Notes: a model not told the origin generated them from the sequence alone. Shown: positions 1-8,601, counted from the first letter of the stretch. The stretch is DNA of 21,932 nt from JACVSF01 sp036702855 (GCA_036702855.1 DATNQF010000126.1:1-21932), one strand, 5' to 3'. Numbers and translations are program-made.

Positions 1-673
1 CTAGACTGGTTTCGGCGCGGGGGCCTTCATCGGCGGTAAAGCAAGTTTCGTGGGTTTCTGCTTTACCTGCGACGTACTCGGTTTCGCGGACGGGAATGGG
101 GATGATCTCTTCTTTGAATTTGCCAGCATTCAGAGCAGCCATCGCTTTCTGATGCGATCGCAAAGCAAAGGCATCTTGGTCTTCCCGTGAAATGTGGAAT
201 CGCTGCGCTACGTTCTCAGCGGTTAGACCCATCGTCGCGTAGGCTTCAGGGCTTTTTGCTAAGAGTGCTGGGTTGGGCGAAAACTGGTGTCCACCCATTG
301 GAATCAGACTCATCGACTCGGCACCTCCTGCCACCATCACCTCACTTTGGCCGCAGGTAATGGCTTGAGATGCGATCGCAATACTCTGAAGGCCAGAGGA
401 ACACAGCCGATTGACCGTACTACCAGGGACCGTGTCGGGCAACCCCGCCCGCAGCGCCACCACTCGGCCCAGGTTAAAGCCCTGCTCTGCCTCGGGCATG
501 GCGCAACCCATCACCACATCTTCAACTTGGCTTGAATCTAGCCCGTTAACCTTTTCAATCGCGCCTCGGACAACTGCGGCTCCCAAATCATCGGAGCGCG
601 TGTGGCGCAGGGTGCCCCGAGGTGCTTTGCCAACCGCCGTGCGAACAGCACTGACGATGTATGCGTTGTTCAT
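1..673 (-). CDS. fadA: Thiolase (acetyl-CoA C-acyltransferase), 3' end outside window
   Basis: The first 224 residues of a thiolase, running off the window at base 1 with no stop. Thiolases cleave 3-ketoacyl-CoA with CoA, the last step of each beta-oxidation turn. The N-terminus MNNAYIVSAVRTAVGK is typical. The nucleophilic cysteine is Cys91 in VNRLCSSGLQSI, followed by VMVAGGAESMS and later TADEGPRAETSL. The family is about 390 residues long, so a little over half is present; the His and second Cys motifs would lie beyond the window. The ATG at 673 has a strong ribosome site (AGGAG, 7-nt spacer) and begins only 13 bp after the fadN stop, so the two are almost certainly co-transcribed. A biosynthetic acetyl-CoA acetyltransferase (as in PHB synthesis) is possible from sequence alone, but the fadN neighbour favours beta-oxidation. 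Confidence 0.9.
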   Translation of the reverse strand, partial: MNNAYIVSAVRTAVGKAPRGTLRHTRSDDLGAAVVRGAIEKVNGLDSSQVEDVVMGCAMPEAEQGFNLGRVVALRAGLPDTVPGSTVNRLCSSGLQSIAIASQAITCGQSEVMVAGGAESMSLIPMGGHQFSPNPALLAKSPEAYATMGLTAENVAQRFHISREDQDAFALRSHQKAMAALNAGKFKEEIIPIPVRETEYVAGKAETHETCFTADEGPRAETSL

Positions 674-686
674 GATAGGACTCCTC

Positions 687-3047
687 TTAATTTCTCAGGG
701 GCTTCTTCGTCTTCAACATGTGCAAGATCCGCTCTTTCGTCTTGGGCTCGTCGATCAGCGGCAAGAAGTTTTCTTTTTCAAGGCGCAGCAGGTAGTCGTC
801 GTCCACCTGGGCTGGAGCGGTCAGATCACCTCCGGTCAGCACATAGGCCAAGCGGCTTGCCAACGAGCGGTCGTAGTCGCTGATGTAACCGCCTTGTTGC
901 ATTACGTAGGCCATTAGCTCCAGTCCTGCTCTGGCAGGTTGACCCAGCACGGTAATGGGGTCTTGGGTCGGCGGGACGTAACCAAGTTGATCGAGACAGA
1001 GGACTTCTTGCTTAGCGACGTAGAGGCGGCGATCGCTATTGATCACCACTTTGGCGTCGGGCAGTAGGAAACCCAGTTCTTTAGCTTCAGGGGCACTATT
1101 GGCAACCGTGGCCTTGCCTACCGTTTGAAAGACCTTCTGCAACCAGGGCAAAATGTCAGCTGGGTCATTGCTCATGGCTCGATTCGTCGCCCAGCGGGCC
1201 AGACGCATCAGACCTCCACCCGCCGGAATCAGCCCAACTCCCAGCTCCACTAGACCGATGTAGGTTTCGGCATCGGCCACCACATGGGGACAGGCCATTG
1301 CTAGCTCACAGCCACCCCCCAGCACCCGCCCATGAATGGCAGCCACAACCGGTTTATGGAAGTAGTGGATGCGCTGCACCAACGCCTGAAACTTGGTCAG
1401 GAGCTGTGCGATCGCACCATGATTTCGGCTAAACGGATTCAGGTTCTCCCACTGGGCAATCTTGCCGACCTCGGCCAAGTTGATGCCTACGCAGAAGTTT
1501 GGCCCTTCATTGCCGATCACCATGCCCCGATAGTCGTGAGTCTCCAGCCAATCCAAAGCCTCTATCAAACCGTCAATTACCTTGACGCTGAGAGTATTGG
1601 CCTTAGAGCGAAACTCATACAACACCACGCCATCGCCCAGATCAAGCAGGGCTGCTTCAGCGTTATGCCACAGCGTGCGCTTAGGATCTGCTTTCACCAC
1701 AGACAGCCGCAGCTCATCGGTCGGTACTTCCAGAGTCAAATACTGCTGACCCGGAACATAGACCTTGCCGTCTCGGTAGAAGCCTGTGGCAGAGGCCGCC
1801 CTCATTTGCTCTAGCCAAGCGGGTAGCGCATAGCCGGCCTTCTGCATATCGCTTAGTACAGTCTCAAAGCCCAACGCATCCCAAATCTCAAACGGCCCCA
1901 TTTCCCAACCAAAGCCCCAGCGCATTGCCTTATCAACGTCGGCAGGGCTATCAGCAATCTCAGGAATACGGTTAGCGCTATAAGCGAGCGTGGCCAGCAT
2001 GGACTGACGGAAGAAGTCTCCAGCTCGACTCTTGTGGCGATAAAGCGATCGCAATCGATCGGCCAGGTTGGGCATCTTTTCAATCCCGTCCAGGTTGCCC
2101 AGCTTCATTGGTTGAGCTGCTTCGTAGGCAAAGGTTTTGGGATTGAGCGAGAGAATTTCTCCCTGCACCTTCTTGTAAAAGCCCTGACCCGACTTTGCCC
2201 CTAGTGTCCCCGTAGCTACTAGCTTGCGAAACAGCTCAGGCACCTGAAACATCTGCCGCTGCTCATCGTGGGGAATGGCTGGGTACAGGTTTTCAGCCAC
2301 GTACAGCAGCGTATCTAGTCCAACCAGGTCAGCCGTGCGGAACGTGGCCGACTTAGGACGGCCTATGAGTGTCCCCGTCAAGGTATCGATTTCTTCAATG
2401 GTGTAGCCCTGCTCGGTGAACGCTTTCACTCCTAGCAGTGAGACAAAAACACCAATCCGGTTGGCAATGAAGTTGGGCGTATCCTTCGCCACCACAATGC
2501 CTTTGCCCAAGTGCATCCGGCCAAACCAGACCATTCGCTCCAGCACTTGCCGATCGGTGTCTGTGGTGGGAATCAGCTCTAGCAGTTTCAAGTACCGAGG
2601 CGGGTTAAAGAAGTGAGTGCCCAAGAACCGCTGCCGGAAGGCCTTAGAGCGACCTTGGGTAATGGCATGCAAAGGTAGACCGCTGGTATTAGTCGAAACT
2701 ACGGTGTGCTTGCCAATGGTCTTCTCTACCCGCTCCATCAACTGCTGCTTGATAGCCAAATTCTCGACTACAGCCTCAATCACCCAGTCCACACCAGCCA
2801 AGCGGTCAAAGTGCTCATCGTAGTTGCCCAAAATGACCCGCTGGGCAGCCTTTTGGGTGTAGAAAATGGGCGGCGTCATTTTCTGCGCTTTCTTAAACGC
2901 CCCCTCTACCAAGTCATTTTTATTTCCCGCTTGAGCGGGCAACTCCAGTAGATGAACCGTTAGGCCCGCATTCGCTAGGTGAGCGGCGATCTGGGTGCCC
3001 ATTACCCCCGCTCCCAGGACAGCCGCAGTACGAAATGGCTTGAACAT
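687..3047 (-). CDS. fadN: 3-hydroxyacyl-CoA dehydrogenase / enoyl-CoA hydratase fusion (FadN-type)
   Basis: Bifunctional beta-oxidation enzyme of 786 residues that hydrates enoyl-CoA and oxidises 3-hydroxyacyl-CoA with NAD. The dehydrogenase comes first: Rossmann motif GAGVMG at 12-17, then HFFNP with His145 and Glu157, spaced 12 apart as in the family's His-Glu pair. The crotonase domain covers about 460-700, with Glu581 in LGGGCELAMACP and Glu601 in GLVELGVGLIPAGGG, 20 apart as in the two catalytic glutamates of crotonase. This order (dehydrogenase then hydratase) and the length match Bacillus FadN and are the reverse of E. coli FadB. The ATG at 3047 is preceded by GAGGA with a good spacer. 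It starts 45 bp after the synthetase gene and ends 13 bp before the thiolase. Both active sites look intact. Confidence 0.92.
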   Translation of the reverse strand: MFKPFRTAAVLGAGVMGTQIAAHLANAGLTVHLLELPAQAGNKNDLVEGAFKKAQKMTPPIFYTQKAAQRVILGNYDEHFDRLAGVDWVIEAVVENLAIKQQLMERVEKTIGKHTVVSTNTSGLPLHAITQGRSKAFRQRFLGTHFFNPPRYLKLLELIPTTDTDRQVLERMVWFGRMHLGKGIVVAKDTPNFIANRIGVFVSLLGVKAFTEQGYTIEEIDTLTGTLIGRPKSATFRTADLVGLDTLLYVAENLYPAIPHDEQRQMFQVPELFRKLVATGTLGAKSGQGFYKKVQGEILSLNPKTFAYEAAQPMKLGNLDGIEKMPNLADRLRSLYRHKSRAGDFFRQSMLATLAYSANRIPEIADSPADVDKAMRWGFGWEMGPFEIWDALGFETVLSDMQKAGYALPAWLEQMRAASATGFYRDGKVYVPGQQYLTLEVPTDELRLSVVKADPKRTLWHNAEAALLDLGDGVVLYEFRSKANTLSVKVIDGLIEALDWLETHDYRGMVIGNEGPNFCVGINLAEVGKIAQWENLNPFSRNHGAIAQLLTKFQALVQRIHYFHKPVVAAIHGRVLGGGCELAMACPHVVADAETYIGLVELGVGLIPAGGGLMRLARWATNRAMSNDPADILPWLQKVFQTVGKATVANSAPEAKELGFLLPDAKVVINSDRRLYVAKQEVLCLDQLGYVPPTQDPITVLGQPARAGLELMAYVMQQGGYISDYDRSLASRLAYVLTGGDLTAPAQVDDDYLLRLEKENFLPLIDEPKTKERILHMLKTKKPLRN

Positions 3048-3092
3048 AGTCGTTTCCTCACATGTGATGATGTGGCAGACCGAGCGGCCAGC

Positions 3093-5069
3093 CTAGTAAT
3101 GCATCAGCGATCGCGCATACGTCGGGCAGGAAGACCCCGCCAAGGGCCACTCCTCTCCCTCTCGAACCTCTCTAGTCCCCTGCCCCTCCTGCTTGCTAGG
3201 GGTCGTCTGTGTCTCCACCTCTCTCTCGCTGCCATACAGCACCTCAATTTCTTCTGCAAATCGCTCCATCACGCCCATCCGATTGAGGGTGCCATCAGGG
3301 AGCAGCAGGCCGTTTTCCTCAGTCAGTTCAGCCTCTAGCAGGGCAAACTTGCGCACGGTAGACCAGTAGGGCAGGTGGCAGTTTGCCGTATCAATGAGGG
3401 ATTGGTAGAGGTTCCAAATCCGAGGATGGTGAAGCCAGTCGGATTTCGTAGCATCAATGTTCCACTGCTCAGCCCCAACATAGAGCGCTTCTAGGTTGGG
3501 AAAAATCAACATGCCGCAGAACTTACGGTTCATGCCAACGGTAAGGGCATGGGCCACTAGGGGCGATCGCATTAATGCCTGCTCCAACGGCAAAGGCGAG
3601 ACGTATTTACCAGTTGAAAGCTTGAACAGGGACTTCTTCACGCCCGTAATCGTCAGAAAGCCATCGGCGGAAATCTTGCCCAGGTCGCCTGTGTGCAGCC
3701 ACCCCTCAGCATCTATGACCCGATTTGTGGCCTCTGAATCCTGGTAGTAGCCCTGCATGACAAACGGGGCCCGAACCAGAATCTCCTGATCAGGGGCCAG
3801 CGTGACCTCTACCCCAGTAATCGGCAAACCGACGCTGCCAACGCGATGATGACTGCCTCGGTTAAAGGAAAGTACGCCACTGGTTTCCGTCAGGCCGTAG
3901 CCCTGAAGCACAGGCACGCCAGCCGCCGAGAAAAATCTAACCAAATCCCCCGACAGCGCTGCGCCGCCGCAGATGCAAGCCTTTAACCGTCCACCAAACA
4001 CGGCACGCCACTGGGCAAACACCAAACGATCGGCCAACTGCATCCGCAGCGCGTAAGGACGGTGCGGCAGTCGATTGGGCTCAAACCGTTGGGCCAACCG
4101 CAGCGCCCAGTTGAAAACGGCTTGGTCAGATCGGTTAAGATGCCGACCTTTTTCCAGAATCCGCTCGTGGATCTTCTCTAGTAAACGCGGGACGGTAATC
4201 AAAAACGTGGGCTTGACCCGCCTCAGGTGCTTAACCAGGTGGCTGGCATCGGAAAAATAAACGCGATGACCATAGGCCAAATGTCCATATAAAAAGACGC
4301 GGGCAAAGATGTGGGTCAGCGGCAGAAAGAGAAGCGCAACTTCCTCCGGCCCCCGCTGTAGGTTGGGATAGCTAGAAAAGGCTGCTAGCACGTTAGCGGT
4401 GATGTTCTCATGGGTTAGCATCACGCCTCTAGGCCGTTTGGTTTCGCTGGCGATATAGAGAATGGTGGCGAGATCTTGGGATGCGATCGCATCCCGCAAT
4501 TCTTGCGCCCCCTCTACCGACCACTGCTCCCGACCTCGTGCCTGCACCTCTTCTAAAGACATTCCTCCCGTCCACGTTCCCCCGGAGGTTGCCACCACTA
4601 CCCTTTTCAACTCTGGCGTTGCCCAAAAGTAGGGCAGCAAATGATCCAGCAACTCCTGGTTAGACACCACCAGCACTTTTGCTGCCGTGTGTTGCAGGAT
4701 GAATAAGACGTTTTCGATGGTTTGGGTCAGGTCAATGGGAACATCCACCAAGCCTGCCAGCAAACAGCCCATATCTGCGATCGCAAAGTGAGTGTCGCTG
4801 TGCATCACTAGGGCAACCCGATCTCCCCGAGCCAATCCTAACGACATCATTCCTAGAGCAAACTCTTCAGCTCCTCTGCGAAAGTCTAGAAGCGATAGGG
4901 ACTGCCACTCGCCCCGATGCCACTGATGAAGGACACCCGAGTCAGATGAAGAGTCTGGCTGCGTCAGTACCTGGGTGCAAGCCTCATCTAATAACGAAGG
5001 GAGTGTTCGCCCCAAAACCAGACTGCCAGAGTCGATAGGAGCACGATAGAGGGTCGGGGTATCATTCAT
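3093..5069 (-). CDS. Long-chain acyl-CoA synthetase-like AMP-binding protein (degenerate motifs)
   Basis: An ANL-superfamily protein of 658 residues, expected from context to activate free fatty acids to acyl-CoA for fadN and the thiolase. Recognisable motifs are LPLTHIFAR (250-257), YGLTE (391-395) and WLHTGDLG (457-464). Three others are eroded. The ATP-binding P-loop, normally like YTSGTTGxPKG, reads YIASETKRPRG at 205-215. The DRKKE-type motif reads GVKKS at 476-480. The C-terminal TPTLKxRR segment with the catalytic lysine reads LPDGTLNR at 590-597, with no lysine where I align it. Activity is therefore uncertain. A tail of about 44 residues after 613 is low complexity. I chose the ATG at 5069; a TTG at 5093 would add eight residues. 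Neither start has a clear ribosome site. It is the first gene of the operon. Confidence 0.85.
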   Translation of the reverse strand: MNDTPTLYRAPIDSGSLVLGRTLPSLLDEACTQVLTQPDSSSDSGVLHQWHRGEWQSLSLLDFRRGAEEFALGMMSLGLARGDRVALVMHSDTHFAIADMGCLLAGLVDVPIDLTQTIENVLFILQHTAAKVLVVSNQELLDHLLPYFWATPELKRVVVATSGGTWTGGMSLEEVQARGREQWSVEGAQELRDAIASQDLATILYIASETKRPRGVMLTHENITANVLAAFSSYPNLQRGPEEVALLFLPLTHIFARVFLYGHLAYGHRVYFSDASHLVKHLRRVKPTFLITVPRLLEKIHERILEKGRHLNRSDQAVFNWALRLAQRFEPNRLPHRPYALRMQLADRLVFAQWRAVFGGRLKACICGGAALSGDLVRFFSAAGVPVLQGYGLTETSGVLSFNRGSHHRVGSVGLPITGVEVTLAPDQEILVRAPFVMQGYYQDSEATNRVIDAEGWLHTGDLGKISADGFLTITGVKKSLFKLSTGKYVSPLPLEQALMRSPLVAHALTVGMNRKFCGMLIFPNLEALYVGAEQWNIDATKSDWLHHPRIWNLYQSLIDTANCHLPYWSTVRKFALLEAELTEENGLLLPDGTLNRMGVMERFAEEIEVLYGSEREVETQTTPSKQEGQGTREVREGEEWPLAGSSCPTYARSLMHY

Positions 5070-5196
5070 AGAAGAAGTGCCTATACGCTTCAATCAAAGC
5101 TGAAGGGGCAATTCGGGGGGACTTGGGGCCTAAAAGCCTAAGACAGACCTTCCAGGCCGCGTTTAACGCAACCTTTTGAAGCACTGTGGAGAAGAG

Positions 5197-5217
5197 CGGA
5201 TTTGGTAGAAAAATCCG
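5197..5217. promoter_or_regulatory. Inverted repeat, possible operator upstream of the beta-oxidation operon
   Basis: Arms CGGATTT (5197-5203) and AAATCCG (5211-5217) around GGTAGAA. The dyad geometry could suit a dimeric repressor, and fatty-acid operons are often controlled by TetR- or GntR-type repressors (FadR family). No regulator gene is visible nearby, so this is a candidate only. A small hairpin without function is equally possible. Confidence 0.25.
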
Positions 5218-5915
5218 TCTTAGGTTTATGCAAATGAACTAAACCAATGCAGAGTCATGAAATGAAATGCATTCTGCAAGATAGGTTGCTACAAAGCAAG
5301 CTAATTGCAACGCACCCTATTTTTTAGCTGCACAGTGTTCTGAAAATACGCCTTTATAGGAAAAACCTTCTGCCCGTCTTATAGAGTCTTGAAAAGCGAC
5401 TTTCTATTAGACAAGACCACAGAAACCGAATCGAAGTAAATTGTTGAGTTAACTAAAGGACTTTCGGCGCTATAGCCTCTCTAGCTTAGAAATGTCCTAA
5501 ACCAGACAGCAGAGCAGTGGAGGGGCTTTCCATAAAACAGGAATTAGCAACAATACTAATCCCAACCAGTATTCCAAGTTCATTTTCAAACCTGAAGCTC
5601 TTTCTTAAGGGGAAAAACTACAGTGATGGGATCGAACGAGGAATTATTGGCTTGTGCTATTTATCATAGCTTTTTGGGGCTGGAAAACCCATAATTGATA
5701 CCTATCGCAAATAACTTTTGTAAAGGGCCTAAGTACGTTCAGAGAAAAAGATGAAAAGACAGTACTTCTCTTCGAGAAAGCCAGAATTAGAGCTAGGGAT
5801 CACCAGAAAAGTAAAGCAAATGCAACGTTCCTTGATTTTCTCTCAGTTTCTAACTGGCCTAAGTAAGGAACACAACACAAAAAGAACTGTCTCAAGAATT
5901 GCATTCTAAGACAAG

Positions 5916-5944
5916 GGGTTTCCACGTATGACAGATGGAAACCC
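5916..5944 (-). terminator. Hairpin downstream of the hydrolase pair
   Basis: Perfect 9-bp arms GGGTTTCCA (5916-5924) and TGGAAACCC (5936-5944) with an 11-nt loop, 40 bp after the stop of the monoacylglycerol-lipase-like gene. In the minus direction it is followed by CTTGTCTT, only moderately T-rich. It probably ends the hydrolase transcript, which would separate it from the beta-oxidation operon. Confidence 0.5.
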
Positions 5945-5983
5945 ACGCAGTTTTAAGCAAAAGATTTACCTATTCAATGCTCT

Positions 5984-6859
5984 CTACCTAGAGACAGGTT
6001 TTTCCCACTTACAGAGCAGCAGTTCACCCTTCACATGTCTATCTACCCAATTGAAAACATCTAAGGCGACCTGCTGGGCACAAATGTCATTGTGTAGGTC
6101 ATGAAAGCCGCCGGAGTACTCGCGGTACTCCTTATCAATCAGGGGAAGCTGCTGAAACAACTGACGGCTTCCTACGGGGGGCGCAACTCTATCCTCGCTG
6201 CCTTGAAGAATCAAAAGCGGAACCCGTAGGCTCAGAAGCTGCTTCTGAAGCCGCGAACTAGCCTGGAGAAATTCTGTAACCAGTCGCGCTGTACCCCATC
6301 GATGCCTTAGAGGATCGGTTGCGTAAGCAGCTACTGTCTCTGGGTTTTGGGAGCCCGCTCCTTCTGGAATCCCAGTATCTAGGGCAAAGCGAGGCCAAAC
6401 CCAAGACAAGAGCCGACCAATTCCCAGTTTGAGGGGGGACACTCCCACAGGGCCAATGGCAGGGGCCATGGCAATCACCCCGGCCAAACTCTCAGGAGCC
6501 TGCAACGCATCGTCTAGAACCACCGTTGCACCCAAGCTATGCCCCAGCAAAAAGCAAGGCACCCCAGGGTTTTGAGCGATCATCGTCTGATAGAAACCCT
6601 TCACATCTCCACAATATTCCTGCCAGCGATTGAGGTAGCCGCGCTGCCCCGGAGACCGTCCATGACCTCGCAAATCTACGGCATAGACGGCACATCCCAT
6701 AGCCACCAAGCCTGTGATCAGACTGCCAAACAACCCACTGTGACTACCCAAGCCTGGAACAATGCCAACCACGGCTCTCACCGTTTCCGAAGGCGACCAG
6801 CGCTGGTAATACAGCTCTAATCCTCCGTCCCCGATTAACCAGCCTTCACTATGCAACAT
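5984..6859 (-). CDS. Alpha/beta hydrolase, monoacylglycerol lipase / lysophospholipase-like
   Basis: A serine hydrolase of 291 residues in the Hydrolase_4 (S33-like) group, which includes monoacylglycerol lipases and lysophospholipases. Nucleophile Ser108 lies in GHSLG. VDLRGHGRSPG (61-71) is the usual motif after strand 4. Asp223 in GSEDRVAPP and a His in GGFHDLHND (253 or 256) complete the triad. No signal peptide is seen, so it is likely cytoplasmic. I chose the ATG at 6859 because its N-terminus, MLHSEGWLIGDGGLELYYQRW, matches the family's usual beginning. It lies 4 bp after the upstream stop, with GGAG inside the end of that gene, suggesting translational coupling. A start at 6883 would add eight residues and overlap the upstream gene by 20 bp. 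The physiological substrate cannot be read from sequence. Confidence 0.85.
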   Translation of the reverse strand: MLHSEGWLIGDGGLELYYQRWSPSETVRAVVGIVPGLGSHSGLFGSLITGLVAMGCAVYAVDLRGHGRSPGQRGYLNRWQEYCGDVKGFYQTMIAQNPGVPCFLLGHSLGATVVLDDALQAPESLAGVIAMAPAIGPVGVSPLKLGIGRLLSWVWPRFALDTGIPEGAGSQNPETVAAYATDPLRHRWGTARLVTEFLQASSRLQKQLLSLRVPLLILQGSEDRVAPPVGSRQLFQQLPLIDKEYREYSGGFHDLHNDICAQQVALDVFNWVDRHVKGELLLCKWEKPVSR

Positions 6860-6863
6860 ACCC

Positions 6864-8564
6864 TTATGCTCCAACGCTTTCATTTTTCCACCCCATTTCC
6901 CCCATCCATCCTTGCAACTGCTCGGCCAGTGCCTGACTCGACTGGGCGCTGACTAACCAGAGCTGATATGGATCTTGACTGAGCGTATTGGCATAGCGAG
7001 CAGTGAGTTCTAGACTCGCCTTTTGATCAGACCCCATTTGATCAGGCTTAATTTGATCCGGCATAAGATGTTGTCCAAAGAAAGCAAGGCTTAAGGCATT
7101 GATGTAGTGATCAAAGGGCATTTCGTTGAAGACAGCGGGTCTTGGGGGCAGGACTTTAACTTGCAGATTTAGAGACTCCGTTAAGCGTTGTAGGTTGCGA
7201 ATATGTGCCTTACCTTGCATAACCGCTAAATAACGGTGGGGAATCGTTAATCTTTCAAAAAGATGAACTTGCTCGAAGACCAAAGGAGCCGCAATATCAT
7301 GACTGCTAGCTAACAGGAGAACTGGCGTTTGGATGTCGCTCATTCCGTGAGTGCCAAAGACCTCACTGCCCACTGCATCTAAAGAGACAATTGCCCGAAT
7401 GCGGCTATCTTGCAGACAGTAGGCTTGGCGCGGTAGACCCAAAGCCTGGCACTGAAGCAGCAGTGACAGATTGGGATTGTCCCAGGGAAAACGGCAGGCC
7501 TGCTCCAGGGATTCAAAATGAATGCTGGCTCCGGCTAGGGCAAAAGCCGTGTAAGCCCCAAAGGAATATCCCATCACACCCACTGCACCGAGATCGAGCC
7601 TGCTGTCAAACTGGGTTTCATTGCGCTGCTCTAGTTGATCTAGCAGATAGCTAATATCTAAGGGGCGATCAATAAATTCTTGAACCTTGAAGATGTCGTG
7701 GGACTTGCCCTCCAGCATGCTCCGAACCTGCCTAACATCGCTGCCGGAGTGCCAGGGAGCCGCTACAAAGTAACCGTGAGAGGTTAAATGGCGGGCATAC
7801 AGTTCGAGATCTTCGGGGCTAGAGGCCAGGCCGTGGGACTGGATAACGACTGGCACTGGCTGAGTGGGCCAAGGCTGCGGCTGGTAGCAAAGTACCTGAA
7901 GCGGTTGAGATACGTCAGCAGAGGCAGGTTTCCCTGTTCTGTCCAAGAGCAACGTGTATTGCACGATGTCAAAGGGGCCAGGTTGCCGCAGGTCGGGCCA
8001 TTGAGAAAAGTCACAATTAGGGCTGGCTTCTGCTTCACTGGCCGCTAGCGATCGCAAAATGTCCAAAGTAGCCGCCGTTTCTTTAACCAGCAAGTCAACT
8101 CGTTTAGCTGTAAGCAGCACCTGATCCAGATTGAATTTCAAGGTATCGGGACGCCGCATAAAGCTCAGTAACGAAAGCCCCTCTGGATCAGCCGCCATTT
8201 GCAGCAGCAACGTCTTTAAAGCCTGTTTTCTGGCCTCGTCATCCGAATGATCGGGAAGATGAAAGAATCGCTCGCCCCAAGAGAGCAGCATTTCTCCTAA
8301 AGCAGTATGAAAAAAGCGGTGAAGCTGGATGGGATCGAGTTCAAGCGTCGATTTCAAAATTCGCCGACACCGAGCCTGATGCGCTTGATGAGCCTCACCC
8401 AGGTAAATCTTGCAGGCTTTGTCTGCAAGGTGGGGAAGCGTTTGCGCTGCGAGAAAGCCTTGACTGCGACGGAGAAATTTGAGGAGAAGTGTTTTGAGCT
8501 GCTTGAGGACGGTCTGCTTAGCGTGAGCTTGAGGTTCATTGGGCAGAGAGTTGACGTGAGTCAT
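6864..8564 (-). CDS. DUF1400-type alpha/beta hydrolase (predicted lipase/dienelactone hydrolase-like)
   Basis: A 566-residue protein in two parts. Residues 20-175 are helical and match the pattern of cyanobacterial DUF1400 regions, including LLLQMAADPEGLSLLSFMRR at 119-138. Residues 200-470 form an alpha/beta hydrolase: VVIQSHGLASSPEDL (239-253) forms the oxyanion region, Ser334 lies in GYSFGAYTA, and Asp423 (SSHDIAAP) and His454 (KAHI) are the likely remaining triad members. Relatives are annotated as predicted dienelactone hydrolases or PAF-acetylhydrolase-like lipases. No signal peptide is evident, although many DUF1400 proteins carry one. It is the first gene of a two-gene unit with the monoacylglycerol-lipase-like gene. 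The ATG at 8564 has no clear ribosome site. The substrate is probably an ester lipid, by inference. Confidence 0.82.
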   Translation of the reverse strand: MTHVNSLPNEPQAHAKQTVLKQLKTLLLKFLRRSQGFLAAQTLPHLADKACKIYLGEAHQAHQARCRRILKSTLELDPIQLHRFFHTALGEMLLSWGERFFHLPDHSDDEARKQALKTLLLQMAADPEGLSLLSFMRRPDTLKFNLDQVLLTAKRVDLLVKETAATLDILRSLAASEAEASPNCDFSQWPDLRQPGPFDIVQYTLLLDRTGKPASADVSQPLQVLCYQPQPWPTQPVPVVIQSHGLASSPEDLELYARHLTSHGYFVAAPWHSGSDVRQVRSMLEGKSHDIFKVQEFIDRPLDISYLLDQLEQRNETQFDSRLDLGAVGVMGYSFGAYTAFALAGASIHFESLEQACRFPWDNPNLSLLLQCQALGLPRQAYCLQDSRIRAIVSLDAVGSEVFGTHGMSDIQTPVLLLASSHDIAAPLVFEQVHLFERLTIPHRYLAVMQGKAHIRNLQRLTESLNLQVKVLPPRPAVFNEMPFDHYINALSLAFFGQHLMPDQIKPDQMGSDQKASLELTARYANTLSQDPYQLWLVSAQSSQALAEQLQGWMGEMGWKNESVGA

Positions 8565-8580
8565 GACACATCACACTAGA

Positions 8581-8601
8581 CGGGCAACCTTGGGTTGTCC
8601 G
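8581..8601. terminator. Hairpin between the macro-domain and hydrolase genes
   Basis: Arms CGGGCAACC (8581-8589) and GGTTGTCCG (8593-8601), with one wobble-compatible mismatch and a 3-nt loop. It lies between two minus-strand genes, just after the macro-domain stop. The T-rich stretch is on the plus-direction side (CTCCTCTCCTTTTTC), so its strength as a minus-strand terminator is doubtful. Confidence 0.35.

Larger units (their letters stand above)
5070..5983. other. Long intergenic region upstream of the beta-oxidation operon
   Basis: About 0.9 kb, visibly more AT-rich than its flanks, with no convincing gene. It should contain the promoter of the synthetase-fadN-thiolase operon and the 3' end of the hydrolase operon. 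I see a perfect 7-bp inverted repeat, CGGATTT/AAATCCG, at 5197-5217 with a 7-nt spacer, about 130 bp before the synthetase start. A terminator-like hairpin lies at 5916-5944. A 52-codon basic open frame (plus, 5751-5909) and a 23-codon one (plus, 5626-5697) are too weak to call. No tRNA or known RNA was recognised. Confidence 0.6.

Noticed and set aside
5751..5909. 52-codon basic frame in the long intergenic region
   Set aside because: Weak ribosome site and no recognisable pattern. Kept only as a note in the findings.
4786..8040. HIP1-free stretches (also 11015-14150 and 16775-20040) as signs of foreign DNA
   Set aside because: With a mean spacing near 1.15 kb, gaps of about 3 kb are expected in a 22-kb window, and one of them covers ndhD, a core gene.
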